From assembly GCA_023439305.1 (NCBI GenBank), contig JAEXOO010000042.1, positions 60,760 through 124,759 on the forward strand: DNA of 64,000 bases. The letters are read 5' to 3'. Every line of letters begins with the position of its first letter. Position 1 is the first letter of the stretch. This document shows positions 25,364-33,754 of the stretch, one piece after another. The notes under the pieces were generated by a model. It did not search any database. It was given only the letters and a program-made list of their open reading frames with translations, and was not told where the DNA came from. A program made the translations under genes and the position numbers. The DNA comes from Pseudomonadota bacterium (GTDB lineage Bacteria; Pseudomonadota; Gammaproteobacteria; Burkholderiales; Burkholderiaceae_B).

Positions 25364-25735
25364 ATGGTTGTATTCAAAAGACGCTTTTTTGCACGCTGGC
25401 AAGCAGCCGAAAACCTGCAGGATAAAACACTCTGGTCCGTCATCGACGAAATGGAGCACGGCCTGATTGACGCCGACCTGGGCGGACTGCTTTACAAGAA
25501 ACGAGTCGCCCGCCCCGGATATGGTCGTCGTGGCGGATACCGTATTCTGCTATCTGCTCGCCTGGGAGAGCGCTACATCTTCATGCATGGTTTCTCAAAG
25601 TCAGAAAGCGACAATATCCATCACTCCGAACGCACTGCTCTGCAATATGCCGGAAAAATATTTCTAGGCTTGAATGGCCCAGACTTGACCACGGCCTTGA
25701 ACCAGGAAGTGCTGATCAAACTGGCGGCAGCATGA
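25364..25735 (+). CDS. RelE/HigB-type toxin (PF06296-like)
   Basis: A 123-residue protein resembling the RelE-type family typified by HigB-2: FARWQAAENLQDKTL, EMEHGLIDADLGGLLYKKRVARPG, then YRILLSARLGERYIFMHGFSKSESDNI. Such toxins are ribosome-dependent mRNA nucleases. The basic residues of the RVARPGYGRRGGYR stretch probably form the RNA-binding face. I chose the ATG at 25364, which GGAG precedes by six bases; a TTG at 25352 is in frame but overlaps the -10. The stop overlaps the antitoxin start (ATGA). The toxin-first order is the HigBA arrangement. Confidence 0.85.
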   Translation: MVVFKRRFFARWQAAENLQDKTLWSVIDEMEHGLIDADLGGLLYKKRVARPGYGRRGGYRILLSARLGERYIFMHGFSKSESDNIHHSERTALQYAGKIFLGLNGPDLTTALNQEVLIKLAAA

Positions 25736-26037
25736 AATCACCTATCATCGATTCTCTTCGAAGCGACCTGGAAACATTGGTCGCATCCGGCGCTGTAGAC
25801 AAAGTCACCTTGCGGGAGTTCGATCTGCTGCACCCGCCTCCCGTGCACGAACTCGGACCGGCCGACATCAAGGCGCTACGCGAACGCTTCAAGCTCAGCC
25901 AATCCATCTTCGCCCGATACTTGCATACCACGGCGTCGACCGTCCAAAAATGGGAGCGCGGCGAAAGCCGTCCCGCCGGCCCTGCTCTCAAACTACTCAA
26001 TCTACTCGCTCAACGAGGCTTGAGTATCCTCGCCTGA
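25732..26037 (+). CDS. XRE-family HigA-like antitoxin
   Basis: A 101-residue protein with a helix-turn-helix at about 45-95: DIKALRERFKLSQSIFARYL, then TTASTVQKWERGESRPAGPALKLLNLL, which is standard for XRE regulators. The N-terminal ~40 residues probably wrap the toxin. It neutralises the upstream toxin and, with it, represses the promoter at 25333-25352. It is translationally coupled by the 4 bp overlap. RlmD is encoded convergently 7 bp downstream without a visible terminator between them. Confidence 0.87.
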   Translation: MKSPIIDSLRSDLETLVASGAVDKVTLREFDLLHPPPVHELGPADIKALRERFKLSQSIFARYLHTTASTVQKWERGESRPAGPALKLLNLLAQRGLSILA

Positions 26038-26044
26038 CGAGCCC

Positions 26045-27355
26045 TCACACAGGCTCGAACACCGCCATGGACTCCACATGGCCGGTGTGCGGAAACAGGT
26101 TCAGCACACCGGCGGCGCGCAGGACGTAGCCGCCCCGGCGCACCAGGATGGCCGCATCGCGGGCCAACGTCAGGGGATCGCAGGACACATACACGATGCG
26201 CCGGGGGCGGCGTTCAGCCGGCAAGGCCGCCAAGACCTGGGCGATGGCGCGGGCCCCGTCACGCGGCGGATCCATCAGCACCTTGTCGACCGGGCCCAGG
26301 GTGTCCCACCAGTGGAGGTCGACCTCGAACAAATTGCATTCTGTAAATGACACGCGCTCTTGCAAACCGTGTTCCAGCGCCGCCGCGCGGGCGCGCATCA
26401 GCAGGGCAGGACTGCCTTCGATGCCAAGGACCGATGCGCTGCGGCGCGCCAGGGGCAAGGTGAAATTGCCCAGACCGCAGAACAGGTCCAGGACACGATC
26501 CTGCTCCTGTGGGTCCAGCAAGCCCAGCGCCTGCGACACCAGGCGCTGATTGCTGGCAGGATTGACCTGGGTGAAGTCGGTGGGTCGATAGGCAAAGCGC
26601 ACATCAAACTCGGGCAAGGCGTAGGCCAGTTCCTGCCCCGCAGGCACCGGATCGAGCGATTGCGCCGATTCGGGCCCATGCGCCTGCGTCCACCATTGAA
26701 TAGCATGCTCGCGCCCGAACGCGCGCAGGCGATCCCGGTCATCGGCGGACAAGGGCAGCAGATGTCGAAGCACCAGCACACAGACAGCATCCCCCATGGC
26801 CAACTCGATCTTCGGAATCCGATGCGCGATGGACAACCCCGCCAGCAGGCTGCGCAAGGGCTCGAGCAGAGCGGACACCTTGCCCGGCAGGATCAGGCAT
26901 TGGCGCAGATCCGCGACGTAGATGCTGCCGCGCTCCTTGAAGCCGATGCGCAGGCCTTCCCCGGGAACCAGATAGACAGACAGCCGCGCACGATAGCGAT
27001 AGGCCCAATAGGCCCCATGCGCAGGCGCCAGAATGTGCCCGGGACGCAGCCTGCCGATACGCTGGAGGCTGTCCTCCAGGTAGCGCTGCTTGACCGCCAC
27101 CTGAGCGCTGGGATCGAGATGCTGCAGGACACAGCCGCCACAGGTCCCTACATGCGGACAGGGCGGGACGACTCGCTGGCTGCTGACCCGCACAATGCTC
27201 TGCAACTGCCAGACCTGATGCTGGCCGCCGCCCGTCGGATGGGCCACGCGCACCCGTTCGCCCGGCAAGGCGCCCTGCACAAAATGCGTGCAAGCCGGCG
27301 CATGCGCGACGCCCCGCCCTTGCATATCCAGCGAATCGATCTCCAGTTCCATCAT
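26045..27355 (-). CDS. rlmD: 23S rRNA (uracil-1939-C5)-methyltransferase RlmD
   Basis: A 436-residue TrmA/RlmD-type enzyme. An N-terminal TRAM domain (1-55) is followed by the Fe-S cluster cysteines CPHVGTCGGC (about 75-84) and DLRQC (about 160). The SAM site is VLDLFCGLGNFTLPLA, with MDPPRDGA and the catalytic Cys in IVYVSCDPLTLARD (about 390). I chose the tandem ATGATG at 27355/27352, preceded by AGGA; the frame continues upstream to 27511 but into the MscS gene. It lies 61 bp downstream of the MscS gene on the same strand. Confidence 0.92.
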   Translation of the reverse strand: MMELEIDSLDMQGRGVAHAPACTHFVQGALPGERVRVAHPTGGGQHQVWQLQSIVRVSSQRVVPPCPHVGTCGGCVLQHLDPSAQVAVKQRYLEDSLQRIGRLRPGHILAPAHGAYWAYRYRARLSVYLVPGEGLRIGFKERGSIYVADLRQCLILPGKVSALLEPLRSLLAGLSIAHRIPKIELAMGDAVCVLVLRHLLPLSADDRDRLRAFGREHAIQWWTQAHGPESAQSLDPVPAGQELAYALPEFDVRFAYRPTDFTQVNPASNQRLVSQALGLLDPQEQDRVLDLFCGLGNFTLPLARRSASVLGIEGSPALLMRARAAALEHGLQERVSFTECNLFEVDLHWWDTLGPVDKVLMDPPRDGARAIAQVLAALPAERRPRRIVYVSCDPLTLARDAAILVRRGGYVLRAAGVLNLFPHTGHVESMAVFEPV

Positions 27356-27416
27356 GTCCTGCCGGCGCTCCTTGGCCCTCTTACACCTGTCGCTGGCATT
27401 GTAAAAGCGAACCGCT

Positions 27417-28538
27417 TCAGGCGGGGATGGGCTGGCGCGGCGCAGGCATGGCTTCAAACAGGCCGTCAGGCGCATAGACCGTAGCAAGCGGCTCAGCCAA
27501 CTGGGCGCCATGACGCTGCACGATATCGGCGATGCGCAGCAGAATGTCTTCCTTTACATCCATGAACTCGTTGTAATCCGTGCTGACCGTAAAGGCATAC
27601 AAGGACAATTGCAGGGATCGCTCGCCGCAGCTGTCAAAATTGAAGGCGAAGAAATCCTGCTGTATGCCCTTGTGCTGGCGCAGCATCTGACGGCATTCCT
27701 GAACAATCAGGGACATGGCGCTCATGTCCATGTAGCGCAAATGCAGGGTTTCCATGATGCGCCGGGCCGTCATGCGGGAATGGTTGATGATGGGCTGCGT
27801 GTTGAACATGGCGTTGGGCACAAAGAAGGGCTTGCAGTCGAACCCGATCAGGCGCGTGGCCCGCCAACCTATGTGCTCCACCCCTCCGGCCAGCTCGGTG
27901 CCGGGAATGATGATGTATTCCCCTACTTTGAAAGGCCGGCTGGCAAAGATGGTCAGCCCGCCCAACAAGTTGGCCACCAGACTCTGCGCCGCAAAGCCGA
28001 TGGCGATGCCGCCCACTCCGCCAAAGGCCAACACCCCCGCGATCGAAAAACCCAAGGCCTGCATGACCGTCAGCATTGCTGTCAGCACAATAGAGGCCCG
28101 CACCAGCTTGCCGATGGCGTCCGTGGCCGTCGGGTCCAGCTCCTGGCGGCGGGTTCGTGCGCGCGCCAGCAGATTATCCTGCACCTGGGTGCAGACCTTC
28201 AGAAAATACCAGGTGACGATGGCGATGACGGCCACCATGGGCGCGGTCGGCAGAATGGCCGCCAGCATGGACGACACATCATGTTCGACCAGCAGGCGCG
28301 CCGCGCCCGCCAGGCCCAGCACCCAGATCAGCACTTTGACTGGCCCAGGCCCGCTGGCCAGCAAGCCGTGCAACCAGACATGGCGTGCCGGATCCGTGCG
28401 CTGCGCCAGGCGCGTCACGACTCTGCCGGCGACCATCCCTGCCAGCAAGGCGAACAAAATAATCATGAATACGGCCAAGACGTCGCCCCACTGCTCCAGC
28501 ACGGCGGCGACTTTCTGGTAAAAAGCATGGTCTTTCAC
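27417..28538 (-). CDS. MscS-family mechanosensitive ion channel
   Basis: A 373-residue channel with four or so N-terminal TM helices. The pore helix text is VLAFGGVGGIAIGFAAQSLVANLLGGL, the alanine/glycine-rich TM3 of MscS, and FKVGEYI begins the beta domain. The cytosolic vestibule fills the C-terminal half. It opens under membrane tension to release solutes. I prefer the GTG at 28538 because AGGAG lies eight bases upstream; an ATG at 28559 is seven codons earlier and lacks a good ribosome-binding site. Confidence 0.88.
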   Translation of the reverse strand: MKDHAFYQKVAAVLEQWGDVLAVFMIILFALLAGMVAGRVVTRLAQRTDPARHVWLHGLLASGPGPVKVLIWVLGLAGAARLLVEHDVSSMLAAILPTAPMVAVIAIVTWYFLKVCTQVQDNLLARARTRRQELDPTATDAIGKLVRASIVLTAMLTVMQALGFSIAGVLAFGGVGGIAIGFAAQSLVANLLGGLTIFASRPFKVGEYIIIPGTELAGGVEHIGWRATRLIGFDCKPFFVPNAMFNTQPIINHSRMTARRIMETLHLRYMDMSAMSLIVQECRQMLRQHKGIQQDFFAFNFDSCGERSLQLSLYAFTVSTDYNEFMDVKEDILLRIADIVQRHGAQLAEPLATVYAPDGLFEAMPAPRQPIPA

Positions 28539-28569
28539 GGCGGTCGCTCCTGTTCTCATGAATTGAAAA

Positions 28570-28589
28570 GCGGACCGCTTGCGGTCCGC
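28570..28589. other. Perfect inverted repeat upstream of the MscS gene
   Basis: GCGGACCGC-TT-GCGGTCCGC. On the minus strand it is followed by TTTTC and lies about 30 bp before the MscS start. It could be an operator or a leader attenuator. The gap between the divergent MscS and CDF genes holds nothing else clear. Confidence 0.4.
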
Positions 28590-28721
28590 CGACTGTCCTT
28601 TTTACGGTAACAGCCGCCCGCGTATCGTTTCAAGTCGCCCTGCCGGTGCAAAGCCCGATACACTCTTGTGCAGGCGACGCTGGCACGTCGCATGTATCGA
28701 ATTGCACCGAGGAGTCTGGCC

Positions 28722-29630
28722 ATGGAAAAAGCCACCCCAGCCGACCTGGATCGGCACCGCAGCGCCCAGCGCTCCACCTGGGTCAGTGTGGCGGTGAATG
28801 TGGGCTTGAGCCTGCTGCAGATCGCCATCGGCCTGTTCGCCAACTCGCGCGCCCTGATTGCGGATGCCATCCACTCTCTGTCCGACCTGATGTCGGACTT
28901 TGTGGTGCTGTACGCCAACCGCCACAGCCGCAAAGGGCCGGATGCCGACCACCCCTACGGGCATCTGCGCTACGAAACCGCCGCCACGCTGGCCATCGGC
29001 GTGCTGCTGATTGCCGTCGGCCTGGGCATGGTCTGGAATGCCATCTCCGCGTTGCAGAACCCGGACAGCATCGAGCCAGTGCATCCTGTCGCTCTTCTGG
29101 TCGCCATGACCGCCCTGTTGGGCAAGGAGCTGCTGTTCCGATACATGCTGCGCGTGGCCAAGCGGGTGCGTTCGACCATGCTGGTGGCCAATGCCTGGCA
29201 TGCGCGCTCGGACGCCGCCTCGTCCCTGGTGGTCAGCCTGGGCGTGCTGGCCAATCTGGCGGGCCTGCCCCTGGCCGACCCCCTGGCTGCGAGCATCGTG
29301 GGGCTCATGATTCTGCGCATGGGCTGGAAGTTTTCCATCGGCGCCTTCCACGACCTGACCGACCGCGCCGTAGACCACGACACTGAGCAACGCATCGCCG
29401 CTCTGCTGCGCGAAACCCCTGGCGTGCAAGGCATACACGAACTGCGCACCCGCAAGCTGGGCGACATGATCTGGGTCGAAGTGGACCTGGAAATGGACGG
29501 CAAGCTGACGATCGCCCAAGGCCATGCCATTGCCGTTCTGGCCCGCGAACGCGTCATGCAGGCCGAGCCCGTGCTGGACGTCATGACGCACTTCGACCCG
29601 GTCGATTTGCCGCCAGCCTCCAGGACTTGA
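28722..29630 (+). CDS. Cation diffusion facilitator (CDF) metal efflux transporter
   Basis: A 302-residue inner-membrane transporter with six TM helices (about 18-200). The metal-site motifs of the family are visible: ALIADAIHSLSDLMSD in TM2 (H/D motif) and NAWHARSDAASSL in TM5 (HARSD). The basic/His loop RHSRKGPDADHPYGHLRYET is typical. The C-terminal cytoplasmic domain (about 205-302) has the ferredoxin-like fold, with GIHELRTRKLGDMIWVEVDL. GAGGAG precedes the ATG; an upstream ATG at 28668 is not used. Likely ions are Zn, Fe or Mn; the exact one is not readable. Confidence 0.9.
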   Translation: MEKATPADLDRHRSAQRSTWVSVAVNVGLSLLQIAIGLFANSRALIADAIHSLSDLMSDFVVLYANRHSRKGPDADHPYGHLRYETAATLAIGVLLIAVGLGMVWNAISALQNPDSIEPVHPVALLVAMTALLGKELLFRYMLRVAKRVRSTMLVANAWHARSDAASSLVVSLGVLANLAGLPLADPLAASIVGLMILRMGWKFSIGAFHDLTDRAVDHDTEQRIAALLRETPGVQGIHELRTRKLGDMIWVEVDLEMDGKLTIAQGHAIAVLARERVMQAEPVLDVMTHFDPVDLPPASRT

Positions 29631-29681
29631 CCCTGACGTTACGTCAGTCCCGACCATGCCGTTCTTTACCTGGAGAACCGC

Positions 29682-30536
29682 ATGCCGTCATACCTCGCGC
29701 CCGAAACACCCAGCCCCAGCGCCCTGCGCATGGCCCTGATGCGCGCCGCGCATCAATTGCTCGATGAGCCCCGCGTCCTGCACGACCCTTATGCCTTGCG
29801 GATTCTAGGTGATCAGGCGCTCGACCTGATCGCCGATCCGTACGCGCTGAATGATCCTATGACGCGCCCGCTGCGCGCGGCCATCGTCGGGCGCAGCCGC
29901 TGGGCCGAAGACGACATGGAACACGCGGTGCACCAAGGCGTGCAACGCCTGGTGCTGCTGGGCGCAGGCCTGGATACTTACAGCCTGCGCGCACCCAGCA
30001 CCGTTCAAGTGCTGGAGATCGACCACCCAGCCATGCAGGACTGGAAACGACGCCGGCTCCATGCCGCGCAGTTGCGCCTGCCCGAGCACGTTCGACTATT
30101 GCCTTGCGACCTTGCCCGCCAGGGTCTGGATACCTGTCTGGCGCAGGCCGGCGTCCCGCCGGACGAACCCATCTGCGTTGTCGCTCTAGGCTTGACGCCT
30201 TATCTGCGCGCCGAACGCGTCCAGCACCTGTTGGCCTGCACAGGCCGCTACCCGGCCGGCACCCGCATTCTTTTTGATTTCCGCGTCAATCCGGCGGCGC
30301 TGCCGCCCATGGAACGCATGCTGGACGGCATGATGGCGCAGCAATGCGCAGCCGGCGGCGAACCCTGGCTCAGCGCCTTTCAGCCCCATGATGTGGATGA
30401 ATTGCTGAACCGTCTCGGATTTAGCCGCCGTACACTGTGGGACACGGAAACACTCAACCGCCATTACTTCCCGCAGCGACGCGACGGCCTGCAAAGCATA
30501 GGCGCGGGACTGCGCCTGGTGCGGGCGGCTGTCTGA
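29682..30536 (+). CDS. Class I SAM-dependent methyltransferase, LCM/PF04072 type
   Basis: A 284-residue protein of the leucine carboxyl methyltransferase-like family. The signatures are RAAIVGRSRWAEDDMEHAVHQGVQRLVLLGAGLDTYSLR, with the SAM-binding GAGLDTY, then VLEIDHPAMQDWKRRRL and VALGLTPYLRAERV. Bacterial members often modify secondary metabolites or small acids; the substrate is unknown. It is 13 bp upstream of the MerR-type regulator on the same strand, suggesting co-expression and perhaps regulator-enzyme partnership. Confidence 0.85.
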   Translation: MPSYLAPETPSPSALRMALMRAAHQLLDEPRVLHDPYALRILGDQALDLIADPYALNDPMTRPLRAAIVGRSRWAEDDMEHAVHQGVQRLVLLGAGLDTYSLRAPSTVQVLEIDHPAMQDWKRRRLHAAQLRLPEHVRLLPCDLARQGLDTCLAQAGVPPDEPICVVALGLTPYLRAERVQHLLACTGRYPAGTRILFDFRVNPAALPPMERMLDGMMAQQCAAGGEPWLSAFQPHDVDELLNRLGFSRRTLWDTETLNRHYFPQRRDGLQSIGAGLRLVRAAV

Positions 30537-30549
30537 CCCAGGTCTTGTA

Positions 30550-31518
30550 ATGTCCTCTAATCCACCTTCCCCCCTGCTGCAGATCGGCGAGCTGGCCCGC
30601 CAGGCCCGCATGACAGTGCGCACCCTGCACCATTACGACGATATAGGCCTGCTGCGCCCGCGCCATCGCAGCGCTGCGGGCTATCGGCTGTACAGCCAGG
30701 ACGATATAGGCCGCCTGCAACATATCCAGGCCCTGCGCTCGCTGGGCCTGGATCTGGCCCAAATCGCCCGGATTCTGGACACGCGCACCCAGGACATCAT
30801 TCCCTTGCTGCAACGCCATATCGAGCATCTGGATCAGCAGATCAAGCAGCAAGAGCGTCGGCGGGACAGCTTGCGCCGCCTGACAAGCAGCTCGGGACTT
30901 GCCTCGGACTGGCATGAGCGCCTGGAATGGCTGGCTCTGTGCAATCGCTACCTGGACCCGGCACGCGATCAGGCCCTTGGCCTGCTCGATGCCAAGGGGC
31001 AACTGACGCCGGCCTGGCGCCGTCGGCTGCAGCGTCTGGAGCAATTGCGCCTGGCCCGCGTACCGCCCGATCAGGTGCGTGCAGGGCGCGCGGCCGCACA
31101 GTGGATGCTGGCGCTGGAAGCTGAGACTCGAAGCGATGCCGGCCTGTTCCAGCAATTGCGTCGCATGTTCCGCGAAGAACCCCGCCTGAGCGCTCGTAGC
31201 GGCCTGAACCCCGAGTTAGACCATTACCTACTGCAAGCCTACGCCCATCATCGGCTGCGTCTGTTCAAACCCTACCTGACACCTTCCGCTTTCACCCATT
31301 TGTCCCAGCATTATCCCGATGCCTTGCCGTCCTGGCCCGACCTGATGGCCGAGCTGCTGACCGCCGCGCAAGCGCAGTACCCGCCCGAACATCAAGCGGT
31401 ACAAGATCTGCTGAGTCGTTGGCTGAGTCTGCAAGCCAGCTATACCCTGGACGCAGAAGCCGCCGACAGCATGCGCCGGGCCCAAGAAATCGAACCGGGG
31501 CTGCAAGAAGGCGCCTAG
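30550..31518 (+). CDS. MerR-family transcriptional regulator, possibly truncated by an in-frame TAG
   Basis: A 322-residue regulator. The N-terminal MerR HTH is LLQIGELARQARMTVRTLHHYDDIGLL followed by GYRLYSQDDIGRLQHI; a coiled coil follows (about 90-115, HIEHLDQQIKQQERRRDSL). The C-terminal ~200 residues are an all-helical effector domain of the TipA/antibiotic-recognition type found in larger MerR proteins. After the TAG at 31516-31518 the same frame stays open for 23 codons (31519-31587), reading like a natural helical C-terminus, and ends at a second TAG (31588-31590). The stop may be a nonsense mutation; the protein may still work. Confidence 0.85.
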   Translation: MSSNPPSPLLQIGELARQARMTVRTLHHYDDIGLLRPRHRSAAGYRLYSQDDIGRLQHIQALRSLGLDLAQIARILDTRTQDIIPLLQRHIEHLDQQIKQQERRRDSLRRLTSSSGLASDWHERLEWLALCNRYLDPARDQALGLLDAKGQLTPAWRRRLQRLEQLRLARVPPDQVRAGRAAAQWMLALEAETRSDAGLFQQLRRMFREEPRLSARSGLNPELDHYLLQAYAHHRLRLFKPYLTPSAFTHLSQHYPDALPSWPDLMAELLTAAQAQYPPEHQAVQDLLSRWLSLQASYTLDAEAADSMRRAQEIEPGLQEGA

Positions 31519-31578
31519 CTGCCGTCCGACGTGCTGCACCTGCTCAAACAGGCGCTGGCGGCACGCGGCCGGGCGGCA

Positions 31579-32496
31579 TCAGATATCTAGCTGAACCCGG
31601 GAACGGCGCTCAGGCGCCAGCATCTCGACCAGGACGCGCGCCAGGGCCGTGACCATCGGATCGGCATGAGGACGGTGCAGAATGGCAAGCTCGAACGCAT
31701 CGATGACGGGCAAGCCCTGGGCCCAGCCCAGCTCCACGTGATCGCTGGTGACGGCGCGGCGCGGCAGCAAGCTGATGCCCATGCCGTCAGCCACGGCGCC
31801 CTGGATGCCGCTCAGGCTGGAACTGGTGAAGCTGATACGCCAGCGTCGGCCCAGCGACTCCACCGCACTGATGATTTCTTCGCGGTAGACTCCCCGGCGC
31901 GGGAAGGTCACCAGGGGAATCGGGTCCAGATGAAACGAGGGGTGGGCGGCGCTGTCCACCCAGGCGGTTTTTTCCGGCATGCAGGCCACGGCTTCGCGCG
32001 TATTGTGGCGCTGCTTGACCAGGACCAGATCCAGTTCACCCTGGTCATAGGCCGCCATCAAATCGCTGCTCAGGCCGCTGGTGACTTCCAGCTTCACCTG
32101 CGGGAAGCGGCGGTTGAAGCCGGCCAGAGCCTGCGTCGTATGGCCGCCGGTGAAATCCTCGGGTACGCCCAAGCGCACTGTCACAGTCACGAAGGCCCCG
32201 GACAAGGCTTCCGCCAACTGATCATTCAAGGCCAACATCTGCCGCGCATAGCCCATCAAGGTCTGACCGGCCTCGGTCGCGGTAACGCCGCGGCTGCCGC
32301 GCTCCAGCAGGCGGTGTCCCACCATGTCTTCCAGGCGTCGCACTTTCTGGCTGATGGTGGACTGGGTGGAATGCAAACGCGTCGCCGCCGTCGTAAAACT
32401 GCCGCAATCCACAACCATCAGCAAAGCGCGCAGCAGATCCAGGTCATACAAAGGCCTATTGGGTTTTTCACTGGAAATCATTTCCGCATTTGCCAT
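31579..32496 (-). CDS. LysR-family transcriptional regulator
   Basis: A 305-residue LTTR. The winged HTH covers about 15-75: LDLLRALLMVVDCGSFTTAA, then LHSTQSTISQKVRRLEDMVG and LLERGSRGVTATEAG. The C-terminal substrate-binding domain starts near 105 (VTVRLGVPEDFTGG). It is divergent from allE, which fits control of that gene from the shared 351 bp region. The start at 32496 lacks a clear Shine-Dalgarno; an internal ATG five codons later (MISSEK) is an alternative. The effector is unknown. Its last bases overlap the open frame that continues after the MerR TAG. Confidence 0.9.
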   Translation of the reverse strand: MANAEMISSEKPNRPLYDLDLLRALLMVVDCGSFTTAATRLHSTQSTISQKVRRLEDMVGHRLLERGSRGVTATEAGQTLMGYARQMLALNDQLAEALSGAFVTVTVRLGVPEDFTGGHTTQALAGFNRRFPQVKLEVTSGLSSDLMAAYDQGELDLVLVKQRHNTREAVACMPEKTAWVDSAAHPSFHLDPIPLVTFPRRGVYREEIISAVESLGRRWRISFTSSSLSGIQGAVADGMGISLLPRRAVTSDHVELGWAQGLPVIDAFELAILHRPHADPMVTALARVLVEMLAPERRSRVQLDI

Positions 32497-32847
32497 TCAA
32501 ATAATATGCAGGATTTTTAGCATCTGCGACAAAGCTCGCGCAACCCCCGATCCAACTTGATCCGCCTGCCTTCATCAGGCATATTTCCCATTTTGACAAT
32601 ACCTTAGCGCTTTTTCCCCAATGGCCCTCTAGGCCGACCGCCGTTCCCGGCAGGCCATTACCCACACATTCACAAAATGAATAGTTGTAATTAATACATT
32701 TAATTTGTACATATAGCTGCACATCGCTATTGTGTACTTGTCCCCGCGCATTGAAACGACGGCGTGCTCGCTCTCCAAGGGAGTCCGGCACCGTCCGCGC
32801 CGTGCAGCGCGACAGGCGTTTCTAACTGAATTTCCATCGGAACCGTT
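32497..32847. promoter_or_regulatory. Divergent LysR / allE control region
   Basis: 351 bp without a gene and AT-richer than its surroundings. It contains TGTAATTAATACA (32686-32698), a T-N11-A palindrome of the LTTR type. Just after it is TTGTAC (32705-32710), 17 bp, TATTGT (32728-32733), a candidate allE promoter that would place the palindrome directly upstream of -35, the usual LysR activator position. On the LysR side TATTAT lies about 8 bp before the ATG. Confidence 0.45.
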
Positions 32848-33684
32848 ATGTCCAAAGTCAACTATTACGCCCCTCCCGGCGGTCACCCACCCCAGACCCA
32901 ACTGCTGACCGACCGCGCCATGTTCACCGAGGCCTATGCCGTGCTGCCCAAAGGCGTGCTGCAGGACATCGTGACCAGCTTCCTGCCCGGCTGGGAAAAG
33001 ACCCGTCTGTGGGTTCTGGCCCGTCCACTGTCCGGCTTCGCCGAAACCTTCTCCCAGTACATCGTTGAAGTCAGCCCCGGCGGCGGCAGCAACAGTCCGG
33101 AAGCCGATCCCGAAGCCGAAGGCGTGGTGTTCGTGGTCAAGGGCCAGCTGGAACTGGTTCTGAACGGCACCAAGCACATCCTGGAAGAAGGCGGCTACGC
33201 ATTCCTGCCCCCATCGACTGACTGGACGCTGCACAACCGCACGGGCGAACTGGCGAACTTCCACTGGATCCGCAAGCGCTACCAGCGCGTGGAAGGCCTG
33301 GACGCGCCTGAAGCCTTCGTGACCAACGAAAAAGACGTCACCCCCATGGTGATGCCTGACACCGACGGCCGCTGGAGCACCACGCGCTTCACCGACATGT
33401 CCGACCTGCGTCACGACATGCACGTGAACATCGTGAACTTCGAACCCGGTGGCGTCATTCCTTTTGCCGAAACCCATGTGATGGAACACGGCCTGTACGT
33501 TCTGGAAGGCAAGGCCGTCTACCGCCTGAACCAGGACTGGGTAGAAGTGGAAGCGGGCGACTTCATGTGGCTGCGCGCTTTCTGCCCGCAGGCCTGCTAT
33601 GCCGGCGGCCCAAGCCGTTTCCGTTACCTGCTGTACAAAGACGTGAACCGTCATGCCAACCTGACGATCGGCGGCGCTCGTTAA
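32848..33684 (+). CDS. allE: (S)-ureidoglycine aminohydrolase (bicupin)
   Basis: A 278-residue bicupin resembling AllE/YlbA, which hydrolyses (S)-ureidoglycine to (S)-ureidoglycolate and ammonia in allantoin breakdown. The C-terminal cupin carries the Mn-ligand pattern: GGVIPFAETHVMEHGLYVLEG with Glu/His/His, then a later residue in GDFMWLRAFCPQACYAGG; RYLLYKDVNRH closes the protein. The N-terminal cupin (about 40-145) lacks such a set, as in the family. The other allantoin genes (allB, allC) are not in the window. GGAA precedes the ATG and a terminator follows. Confidence 0.9.
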   Translation: MSKVNYYAPPGGHPPQTQLLTDRAMFTEAYAVLPKGVLQDIVTSFLPGWEKTRLWVLARPLSGFAETFSQYIVEVSPGGGSNSPEADPEAEGVVFVVKGQLELVLNGTKHILEEGGYAFLPPSTDWTLHNRTGELANFHWIRKRYQRVEGLDAPEAFVTNEKDVTPMVMPDTDGRWSTTRFTDMSDLRHDMHVNIVNFEPGGVIPFAETHVMEHGLYVLEGKAVYRLNQDWVEVEAGDFMWLRAFCPQACYAGGPSRFRYLLYKDVNRHANLTIGGAR

Positions 33685-33702
33685 GCGCATTCCGCACGCA
33701 AA

Positions 33703-33733
33703 AAACCCGCTGCTCCGGCAGCGGGTTTTTTTT
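33703..33733. terminator. Bidirectional intrinsic terminator between allE and the racemase gene
   Basis: Arms AACCCGCTG/CAGCGGGTT with a 6-base loop. T8 follows on the plus strand (allE) and a T-run on the minus strand (racemase gene). Confidence 0.88.
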
Positions 33734-33754
33734 ACGTTTGCGATGCGACCAGCA

